Source: Pseudomonadota bacterium (lineage in GTDB: Bacteria; Pseudomonadota; Gammaproteobacteria; Xanthomonadales; Xanthomonadaceae). From it: a stretch of DNA of 7,956 bases. The notes beneath the pieces are model-generated. The model was given only the letters and a program-made list of their open reading frames with translations, did not search any database and was not told where the DNA came from. A program made the translations under genes and the position numbers. Positions within the stretch are counted from its first letter, which is position 1. Every line of letters begins with the position of its first letter. The stretch covers positions 1 through 7,956 of the forward strand of contig JAEXTE010000125.1 in the NCBI GenBank assembly GCA_023453655.1, given 5' to 3'. This document shows positions 1 through 6,791 of this stretch, in pieces.

Positions 1-2
1 CG

Positions 3-1427
<1,425 letters not shown>

Positions 1428-1433
1428 CGCGGA

Positions 1434-1456
1434 CCGCCGCGGCGTTCACGCGGCGG
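1434..1456 (+). repeat. Perfect 8-bp inverted repeat just after gyrB
   Basis: CCGCCGCG (1434-1441) and its exact complement CGCGGCGG (1449-1456) flank a 7-nt loop, starting 6 nt after the gyrB stop. No T-tract follows, so alone it is not a classic intrinsic terminator. It may protect the gyrB mRNA 3' end or help pausing ahead of the next hairpin. Confidence 0.5.
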
Positions 1457-1476
1457 AAACACCGTCCGCACCACCG

Positions 1477-1501
1477 AGGCGCAAGGGACCCTGCGCCTTT
1501 T
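1477..1501 (+). terminator. Probable Rho-independent terminator of gyrB
   Basis: AGGCGCA (1477-1483) pairs perfectly with TGCGCCT (1492-1498) around an 8-nt loop, and the stem runs into TTTT (1498-1501). The T-tract is short, so termination may be partial. It separates gyrB from the M48 protease gene. Confidence 0.6.
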
Positions 1502-1502
1502 C

Positions 1503-1525
1503 CCGGCGGCGCCTGGCGCCGCCGG
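1503..1525. repeat. Perfect 11-bp inverted repeat, very GC-rich
   Basis: CCGGCGGCGCC (1503-1513) and GGCGCCGCCGG (1515-1525) are exact complements around a single T. Sterically this would give about a 9-bp stem with a 5-nt loop. It follows directly on the TTTT of the preceding terminator. It has no T-tract of its own in either direction, so it could be an RNA stability element or a 5' border for the next transcript. Confidence 0.5.
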
Positions 1526-1585
1526 ATTGACGAAAACTTAAGACGTCCGCCGCCACACTCGCGGCGAAACGCAAGGGTCCCCCCC

Positions 1586-2377
1586 ATGAGGCACACCATC
1601 GCATCGCTGGTCATCGTCGCGTCGCTCGCGGCATGTGCCACCACCACCTCCTCGACTGGACGGACCCAGTACGTCGGCGCGGTTTCCGAGCAGCAGCTCA
1701 ACCAGCTCGGCGCGCAGGCATTCACCGAAGCCAAGCAGAAGGGCCCGCTGAGCACCGACGCGCGCCAGAACGCGTATGTGCGCTGCGTGGTCGACGCGCT
1801 GGTGCGCCAGCTGCCGGCGGGCCAGCGCGCCTTCGCCTGGGAAAGCGCGGTCTTCGCCGAGAAGGAACCCAACGCCTACGCCCTGCCCGGCGGCAAGGTC
1901 GGCATCAACACCGGCCTGTTCGACGTCGCCCGGAACCAGGACCAGCTGGCCGCGGTGGTTGCGCACGAGATCGGCCACGTGGTCGAGCGCCACCACGACG
2001 AACGCATCACCCGGCAGATGGGCGCCTCCGGCGCAGTGCAGCTGCTCGGCGCGCTGGCCGGCGACTACGGTGCGCTTGCCACCCAGGGCGGCAGCATCCT
2101 GGCCCAGACCGGCTTCCTGCTGCCCGGCTCCCGCGCCCAGGAGACCGAGGCCGACGTGGTCGGCCAGCGGATGATGGCCCAGGCCGGCTTCGATCCGCGC
2201 GCCGCGGTGGCCCTGTGGCAGAACATGATCTCCGCCGGCGGCAACCGCCCGCCGCAGTGGCTGTCCACGCATCCGGACCCGCAGAGCCGCATCGCCGAAC
2301 TGCAGGCGCGCGCCGACCAGCTGGTGCCGACCTGGGAACAGGCCCGCGCCGCCGGGCGCCGCCCCAGCTGCGGCTGA
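1586..2377 (+). CDS. M48-family metalloprotease lipoprotein (LoiP/YcaL-like)
   Basis: A predicted zinc metallopeptidase anchored as a lipoprotein in the periplasm, 263 residues. The N-terminus is a short lipoprotein signal: MRH, a hydrophobic core, then a lipobox LAAC with the acylated Cys at residue 17. The start at 1586 is chosen because it puts this signal exactly at the N-terminus; AAGGG at 1573-1577 gives a moderate ribosome-binding site. The zinc site HEIGH lies at 127-131 (His127, Glu128, His131). The third-ligand motif is ETEAD at 186-190, and the conserved WLSTHPDPQSRIAEL follows near the C-terminus. Length and layout resemble E. coli LoiP (YggG), which degrades or clears misassembled outer-membrane proteins and cooperates with the M48-TPR protein BepA (YfgC). 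The neighbouring TPR gene begins 86 nt downstream, suggesting joint work in the periplasm. The substrate is unknown. Confidence 0.9.
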   Translation: MRHTIASLVIVASLAACATTTSSTGRTQYVGAVSEQQLNQLGAQAFTEAKQKGPLSTDARQNAYVRCVVDALVRQLPAGQRAFAWESAVFAEKEPNAYALPGGKVGINTGLFDVARNQDQLAAVVAHEIGHVVERHHDERITRQMGASGAVQLLGALAGDYGALATQGGSILAQTGFLLPGSRAQETEADVVGQRMMAQAGFDPRAAVALWQNMISAGGNRPPQWLSTHPDPQSRIAELQARADQLVPTWEQARAAGRRPSCG

Positions 2378-2382
2378 TCCGC

Positions 2383-2398
2383 CGCGGGACTTCCCGCG
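2383..2398 (+). repeat. Small hairpin after the M48 gene
   Basis: CGCGGGA (2383-2389) and TCCCGCG (2392-2398) are exact complements around CT. There is no T-tract, so termination between the M48 and TPR genes is not supported and cotranscription is possible. A separate 14-bp palindrome, GCGCCGGCCGGCGC, sits at 2431-2444, just before the TPR gene's ribosome-binding site. Confidence 0.35.
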
Positions 2399-2463
2399 CC
2401 GCCCGCTTCACGACATCCTTCCCAGCCCTTGCGCCGGCCGGCGCATGAAACAAGGTGAGACCC

Positions 2464-3678
2464 ATGCCCAAGACGATGCTCCCCACCCGCCTGCTGACCG
2501 CGATGATGGCCACCGGCCTGCTGCTGGCCACGACCACCGCGCTGGCGCAGGGCGCGCCGACGCGCGCCGAGGAGCGTCGGGCCGAGCGCAACGCCAAGAA
2601 GAACGAGACCCAGGCCGACAAGCCTGCGCCCCGCTATGCCGGCGCCACCCGCCAGGAGCCGGAAGGCAAGGCCTCGCGTTCGGCCTCGGCGCGCTTGGGC
2701 AAGCTCTCGGATGCGTACGAAGCGCAGGACGTCGAGACGACCCAGAGCCTGGCCGCCGAGATCATCGCCGACGGGAAGTCCAACGATTACGACAAGTCGA
2801 TGGCCGCGCGCATCGCCGGCGCGACCGTGCTCGGCCAGGACGACGCCAAGGCGGTGGAGTACTTCCAGCAGGCGCTGCAGTTCAATGGCCTGAAGAACGA
2901 AGAGCATTACGAGGTCATGTACATCCTGGCCCAGCTGCACGCCCAGGACGAGCGCTACGACCAGGCGCTGGCGACCATCGAGCAGCTGCTCACCGAGACC
3001 GGCACCACCGACCCGGCCATCGCCGCACTCAAGGGCAACGTGCTGCTGCGCATGGAGCGTTACCCCGAGGCGATCGCAGTGCTGCGCCCGCTGGCCGAGG
3101 CGGCCGACGCCAAGCCCGAGTACCAGCAGCTGCTGATGGCCGCCTATGCCGAAGCCGGCCAGGGCGCCGAGGCCAGCCGCCTGGCCGAGCAGATCGCCGC
3201 GCGCACGCCCGACGACAAGCGCTCGCAGCTCAACCTCGCCGCCACCTACCTGCAGACCGACCAGTACGACAAGGCCGCCGCGGTGTACGAAGGCCTGCGC
3301 GCCAAGGGCGAGCTGACCGAGGAACGCGAGTACCGCAACCTGATGGCCTCGTACCTGAGCCTGGACGACGCCCAGGCCAAGGCCATCGAGATCATCAACG
3401 AAGGCCTGCAGAAGAACATCCTCAAGCCCGACCACCAGACCTACGTCGCCCTCGCCCAGGCCTACTATTTCGGCGAGCCGCAGCAGATCCCGCAGGCCAT
3501 CGAGGCCTACCAGAAGGCCGCGCCGCTGGCCCCCACCGGCGAAACCTATCTCAACCTGTCCAAGCTGCTGGCCAACGAGGGCCGCCTGCCCGAAGCGAAG
3601 CAGGCCGCGCAGGCGGCACTTGACAAGGGGATCAAGAATCCGGACGAGGCCAAGCGCATTCTTTCCAGGAGCAACTGA
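2464..3678 (+). CDS. Secreted tetratricopeptide-repeat (TPR) protein next to tonB
   Basis: A predicted periplasmic TPR scaffold protein of 404 residues. Residues 1-28 form a Sec signal peptide (MPKTMLPTR, hydrophobic core, cleavage likely after ALA28). A charged, low-complexity linker (about 33-75, rich in Glu/Arg/Lys) follows. Roughly seven or eight helix-pair repeats of TPR type run from about 112 to 392, with recognisable segments such as DAKAVEYFQQAL, ERYDQALATIEQLL, DQYDKAAAVYEGL, IPQAIEAYQKA and GRLPEAKQAAQAAL. The ATG at 2464 is preferred over the in-frame GTG at 2455. It gives a clean signal peptide and stands 8 nt from AAGG (2452-2455), which overlaps that GTG. Secreted TPR proteins are encoded beside TonB systems in several gamma-proteobacteria, but the role of this one is not known to me. 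A TonB-complex accessory or partner of the preceding M48 protease are both plausible inferences. Confidence 0.85.
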   Translation: MPKTMLPTRLLTAMMATGLLLATTTALAQGAPTRAEERRAERNAKKNETQADKPAPRYAGATRQEPEGKASRSASARLGKLSDAYEAQDVETTQSLAAEIIADGKSNDYDKSMAARIAGATVLGQDDAKAVEYFQQALQFNGLKNEEHYEVMYILAQLHAQDERYDQALATIEQLLTETGTTDPAIAALKGNVLLRMERYPEAIAVLRPLAEAADAKPEYQQLLMAAYAEAGQGAEASRLAEQIAARTPDDKRSQLNLAATYLQTDQYDKAAAVYEGLRAKGELTEEREYRNLMASYLSLDDAQAKAIEIINEGLQKNILKPDHQTYVALAQAYYFGEPQQIPQAIEAYQKAAPLAPTGETYLNLSKLLANEGRLPEAKQAAQAALDKGIKNPDEAKRILSRSN

Positions 3679-3701
3679 TCCTGCGTCACGTGGGAAACCG
3701 G

Positions 3702-3730
3702 TTGGTATCGCGCCCGCGGATTGGTATAAG
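3702..3730 (+). promoter_or_regulatory. Sigma-70-type promoter for the tonB operon
   Basis: TTGGTA (3702-3707, four of six matches to TTGACA) is followed after exactly 17 nt by TATAAG (3725-3730, five of six matches to TATAAT). Transcription would start near 3737, leaving a leader of about 80 nt before tonB. TTGGTAT occurs twice (3702-3708 and 3721-3727), once in each promoter element. I see no convincing Fur box overlapping it, so iron control is not demonstrated by the sequence. Confidence 0.65.
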
Positions 3731-3778
3731 CTTGGAAATTCCCGTCGCCGAAATGCCGGCAGCGGATACGACACGAAC

Positions 3779-3797
3779 CCGGGCGCGCGGCGCCCGG
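3779..3797 (+). promoter_or_regulatory. GC hairpin in the tonB leader
   Basis: CCGGGCGC (3779-3786) and GCGCCCGG (3790-3797) are exact complements around a GCG loop, ending 19 nt before the tonB ATG. No T-tract follows, so it is not a standard terminator. The site just downstream has only a weak Shine-Dalgarno (TGAG, 3805-3808), so the hairpin might influence ribosome loading or mRNA stability. Its regulatory role is inference. Confidence 0.4.
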
Positions 3798-3816
3798 CCA
3801 GACTTGAGTTCAACGC

Positions 3817-4485
3817 ATGACCGACCGCTTGCCGAAGACCGACAAGAAAGACGAAGACGAAGGTCTGGACTGGGCGCGAATCGCCGGCTTCACCCTGGTG
3901 GTGGCGATCCACGCCGCGGCGCTTCTGCTGCTGCTGGCGCCTGCCACCCCGCCCCAAGCCGAGAAGCAGGACGACGATGCCACCCGCGTGGTGATCATCG
4001 AGCCGCCGCCGCCGCCGCCCCCCCCGCCGCCGCCGCCGCCGGAGCCGCCCAAGCCCCAGCCGATCAAGGAGCTGGTGCCGCCGCAGCCGACGCCGCTGCC
4101 GCCTCCGCCGGAAGAGCCGCCGGTGGTGTTCGACGAGCCGTCGCCGGTCGACACGCCCGCGCCGCCGCCGGCCCCGCCTGCGCCGCCCGCGGCCCAGCCG
4201 GACATCGGTGCCAGCGTCGACATCTCCTCGCGCGCCATGAATCCTCCGCAGTACCCGCCGTCCGCCCTGCGCGCCGGCATCGAGGGCACCGTGATCCTGG
4301 TGGTGGACGTGGACGCGAACGGCAACGTGACCAACGTGTCGGTCGAGAAGTCCAGCCGCAACCGCGATCTCGACCGCGCCGCGATGCAGGCCGCACGCAG
4401 GTGGCGTTTCAACCCCTCGATCGTCAATGGCCAGCCGGCCGCCGGGCGCGTCCGCGTGCCGGTGGACTTCAACCTCGGCGGCTGA
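3817..4485 (+). CDS. tonB: TonB energy-transducing protein
   Basis: TonB spans the periplasm and passes energy from the ExbB-ExbD motor to TonB-dependent outer-membrane receptors. The 222-residue protein has an unusually long charged cytoplasmic N-terminus (about 1-20) and one membrane anchor (about 22-42) carrying His32 in VAIHAAAL, equivalent to the conserved His20 of E. coli TonB. A Pro-rich periplasmic spacer (about 63-128) follows, with 13 consecutive prolines at 63-75 and further PP and PAPP runs. The C-terminal receptor-contacting domain (about 142-222) has the YPPSALRAGIEGTVILVVDV stretch and the ARRWRFNPSIVNGQPA region. The start at 3817 has only a weak ribosome-binding site but gives the usual N-terminus. 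It is the first gene of tonB-exbB-exbD1-exbD2. The spacer lacks the Lys-Pro repeats of enteric TonB and is mostly Pro/Ala/Glu. The run of CCG codons includes eight consecutive Cs (4018-4025). Confidence 0.96.
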   Translation: MTDRLPKTDKKDEDEGLDWARIAGFTLVVAIHAAALLLLLAPATPPQAEKQDDDATRVVIIEPPPPPPPPPPPPPEPPKPQPIKELVPPQPTPLPPPPEEPPVVFDEPSPVDTPAPPPAPPAPPAAQPDIGASVDISSRAMNPPQYPPSALRAGIEGTVILVVDVDANGNVTNVSVEKSSRNRDLDRAAMQAARRWRFNPSIVNGQPAAGRVRVPVDFNLGG

Positions 4486-4558
4486 TCGACCCGCAACAGT
4501 TCCACGCGTTACACCGTTCCACTCCTACACTTCAACAACATTCAAAAAGGTAAGCGTC

Positions 4559-5299
4559 ATGCTGCAGGAAACCACCGCCGCCCCATCGACCGGAGGCAAC
4601 GCCGAAGCACTGACCCAGATGGGCTTCGCGAACCTGATCGAACACATGACAGTGGTCAACTGGATCGTGTTCATCGTCCTGATCCTCATGTCGGTGCTCT
4701 CGATCTACTGGATCATCTACAACTTCTTCAAGCACATCCGCCTGAAGTCGAATTCCGACCGCGTCATCGCCACCTTCTGGGAAACCCCCAACGCGCAGGA
4801 CGCGATCCGCTTCATGGAAGAGCAGCCGCGCAGCGAACCTTTCTCCAAGGTCGCGCTGGACGCCGCCCAGGCCGCCGCGCACCACCAGCGCCATGACGGT
4901 TCGCGCCTGGCCGAGTCGCTCAGCCGCTCCGAGTTCGTGGACCGCGCCCTGCGCCAGGCCGTGACCCGCGAATCGGCCGGTCTGGAAGACGGCCTGACCG
5001 TGCTCGCCACCGTCGGTGCGACCGCGCCGTTCGTCGGCCTGCTCGGCACGGTGTGGGGCATCTACAACGCGCTGATCCGCATCGGTGCCACCGGCCAGGC
5101 CGACATCGGCGCGGTCGCGGGTCCCGTGGGCGAGGCGCTGATCATGACCGCGATCGGTCTGGCCGTCGCGATCCCGGCGGTGCTGGGCTACAACTTCTTC
5201 GTCCGCCTCAACCGCGGCGTGAATGCCAAGCTCGACACCTTCGCGCACGACCTGCACGACTTCTTCGCCACGGGCGCCCGCGTCGGCGAAGCCCGCTGA
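4559..5299 (+). CDS. exbB: ExbB, TonB-system proton-channel subunit (MotA/TolQ/ExbB family)
   Basis: ExbB pentamers surround an ExbD dimer and form the inner-membrane proton-driven motor for TonB. The protein has 246 residues, close to E. coli ExbB (244). Three membrane segments lie at about 33-56, 147-171 and 191-214, with a large cytoplasmic loop (about 60-145) between the first two. The family core is intact: LATVGATAPFVGLLGTVWGI (about 149-168) with Thr164, and GEALIMTAIGLAVAIP (191-206) with Glu192 and Thr197. These match E. coli Thr148, Glu176 and Thr181, including the 28-residue spacing of the first two. The start at 4559 is preferred over upstream in-frame starts because those run into tonB and the intergenic leader, and AAGG at 4547-4550 is well placed. 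The gap from tonB is 73 nt; exbD1 follows after 27 nt. Confidence 0.97.
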   Translation: MLQETTAAPSTGGNAEALTQMGFANLIEHMTVVNWIVFIVLILMSVLSIYWIIYNFFKHIRLKSNSDRVIATFWETPNAQDAIRFMEEQPRSEPFSKVALDAAQAAAHHQRHDGSRLAESLSRSEFVDRALRQAVTRESAGLEDGLTVLATVGATAPFVGLLGTVWGIYNALIRIGATGQADIGAVAGPVGEALIMTAIGLAVAIPAVLGYNFFVRLNRGVNAKLDTFAHDLHDFFATGARVGEAR

Positions 5300-5326
5300 T
5301 CGATACCAGACTGACGGAGATCCGAC

Positions 5327-5755
<429 letters not shown>

Positions 5756-5769
5756 TCGGAGAACGCACG

Positions 5770-6186
5770 ATGGCTTTTTCATCCGGTGGTGGTGATGGCG
5801 CGCCGATGGCCGAGATCAACATCATTCCGCTGTGCGACATCATGCTGGTGCTGTTGATCATCTTCATGGTCACCGCGCCGCAGGTGTCCTATCCGATCGA
5901 CATCGACCTTCCGCAGCGCTCGCTCAATCCGCCGACGAACCCGCAGGATCCGCCCGAGCCGATCCGCCTGCGGATCGACGCGGGTGGCACCGTCTACTGG
6001 AACGACAGCCCGACTCCGATTTCGGCGCTGCGCCAGATGATGGATGCCGAGGTCCAGCGCGATCCGGCCAACCAGCCGACGCTGGAGATCGACATGAGCG
6101 AGGACGCGGAGTACGGCGTGCTGGCCAAGGTGCTCGCCTCGGCCAAGAACGCGCACATGCAGAAGATCGGTTTCGTCAAGAAGTAA
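5770..6186 (+). CDS. exbD2: ExbD paralogue, second copy
   Basis: A 138-residue ExbD/TolR-family protein, 14 nt after exbD1, with GGAGA at 5758-5762 as ribosome-binding site. Its N-terminus [10 protein letters not shown] nearly repeats that of ExbD1 ([10 protein letters not shown]), which suggests tandem duplication, though synonymous codons differ, so the event is old. The membrane motif [20 protein letters not shown] carries the essential Asp at residue 23, preceded by Cys22 in place of ExbD1's Val24. The periplasmic domain (about 42-138) diverges from ExbD1. In X. campestris pv. campestris the exbD2 gene in the same position is dispensable for iron uptake but needed for the hypersensitive response on pepper and for plant-cell-wall-related responses. 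The same role here is a reasonable but untested inference. It is the last gene before the terminator at 6244. Confidence 0.95.
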   Translation: MAFSSGGGDGAPMAEINIIPLCDIMLVLLIIFMVTAPQVSYPIDIDLPQRSLNPPTNPQDPPEPIRLRIDAGGTVYWNDSPTPISALRQMMDAEVQRDPANQPTLEIDMSEDAEYGVLAKVLASAKNAHMQKIGFVKK

Positions 6187-6243
6187 CCGCACGACCGTCC
6201 GGCGTCGCCTGCAGCGCGCCGGCCGCTTACCGCAGCAATCTTC

Positions 6244-6272
6244 AACGCCGCCCATCGGGCGGCGTTTTTTTT
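6244..6272 (+). terminator. Strong Rho-independent terminator of tonB-exbB-exbD1-exbD2
   Basis: AACGCCGCCC (6244-6253) pairs with GGGCGGCGTT (6257-6266) around the loop ATC, and a run of eight Ts (6265-6272) follows. This is a textbook intrinsic terminator 57 nt after the exbD2 stop, so the canonical operon ends here and exbD3 lies beyond it. Confidence 0.93.
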
Positions 6273-6352
6273 GGGCGTGGCAGGGCCGACCAAGGTCGTA
6301 CTTGCGGGGCGGGGGAAGGGCGGCGTAGCGTCGAAGGCGCATCCACCCAGGC

Positions 6353-6360
6353 AGGAGGTG
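6353..6360 (+). promoter_or_regulatory. Strong ribosome-binding site of exbD3
   Basis: AGGAGGTG matches the anti-Shine-Dalgarno complement almost perfectly. The AGGAGG core ends 6 nt before the ATG at 6365, which decides that start over the in-frame ATG at 6404. It is the strongest such site in the window. I find no clear -35/-10 pair between the terminator and this site. Confidence 0.8.
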
Positions 6361-6364
6361 CGTC

Positions 6365-6772
6365 ATGGCGTACGGCAGCCGGGCCGACCGCGGGGATCCC
6401 GCGATGGCCGAGATCAACATCATTCCGTTGTGCGACGTCCTGCTGGTCCTGCTCATCATCTTCATGGTTACCGCGCCGGCGCTGTCGCGGTCCATCGACC
6501 TCGACCTTCCCCAGGCGAGCCCGCCGGACCGGCAGCCGGCGGCGCCGGTCACGCTGCGCATCGCCGCCTCGGGCGAACTGTTCTGGAACGGCGAGGACAC
6601 CAGCCGCACGCAGCTGGTGGAGCGGATGCGGGAAGCCGCACGCGGAGGAGTGGAGACGCAGCCGATGCTGCAGATCGACGCCGCCGGCGACGCCGACTAC
6701 CAGGCGGTGGTGCAGGTCCTGGCCGAGGCCGAGCGGGCGGGCCTGGCGCGGATCGGGTTCCTGCGGCAGTGA
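6365..6772 (+). CDS. Third ExbD paralogue (ExbD2-like), separate from the operon
   Basis: A 135-residue ExbD/TolR-family protein. The cytoplasmic N-terminus (MAYGSRADRGDPA) is more basic than in ExbD1 and ExbD2. The membrane motif (14-38) begins [11 protein letters not shown] and ends [12 protein letters not shown], with the essential Asp at residue 24. In this stretch 23 of 25 residues equal ExbD2, including the PLCD cysteine, so it is a copy of exbD2, not exbD1. The periplasmic part keeps DLDLPQ, a Trp in FWNG (YWND in ExbD2), and the GFLRQ end, but is otherwise much diverged and a few residues shorter near 50. No exbB accompanies it, so it would have to use the ExbB encoded upstream or one from elsewhere. 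It lies 92 nt beyond a strong terminator and converges on pdxJ. An intact motif and strong ribosome-binding site argue against a pseudogene. The role is unknown. Confidence 0.92.
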   Translation: MAYGSRADRGDPAMAEINIIPLCDVLLVLLIIFMVTAPALSRSIDLDLPQASPPDRQPAAPVTLRIAASGELFWNGEDTSRTQLVERMREAARGGVETQPMLQIDAAGDADYQAVVQVLAEAERAGLARIGFLRQ

Positions 6773-6791
6773 GCCGGCGCGCTCAGCCGGC
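6773..6791. repeat. Short inverted repeat between converging exbD3 and pdxJ
   Basis: The self-complementary GCCGGC occurs at 6773-6778 and 6786-6791 and can form a 6-bp stem with a 7-nt loop on either strand. GCCGGCGC is also a direct repeat (6773-6780, 6786-6793). TGAGC/GCTCA, which contains the stop codons of both genes, forms a second inverted pair. It might act as a weak bidirectional terminator, but there is no T-tract on either strand. Confidence 0.3.

Noticed and set aside
1527..1559. TTGACG (1527-1532) as the -35 of an M48 gene promoter
   Set aside because: The -35 hexamer is good, but no acceptable -10 lies 16-18 nt downstream; CACACT at 1554 is too far. A promoter is likely in this gap but I cannot place it.
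2455..2463. GTG at 2455 as the start of the TPR protein
   Set aside because: It overlaps the AAGG ribosome-binding site of the ATG at 2464 and only adds three residues before the signal peptide.
2065..3957. Very long open frame on the minus strand (about 630 codons) across the M48 and TPR genes, plus others opposite gyrB (36-1106) and exbB (4532-5257)
   Set aside because: They are antisense to clearly recognisable proteins, have low-complexity Gly/Arg/Leu-rich translations and no family motifs. Long spurious frames are expected in such GC-rich DNA.
6404..6406. Internal ATG (MAEINIIP) as the true start of exbD3
   Set aside because: The ATG at 6365 has a near-perfect AGGAGGTG at ideal spacing, and the extra 13 residues match the length of the ExbD1 and ExbD2 cytoplasmic tails.
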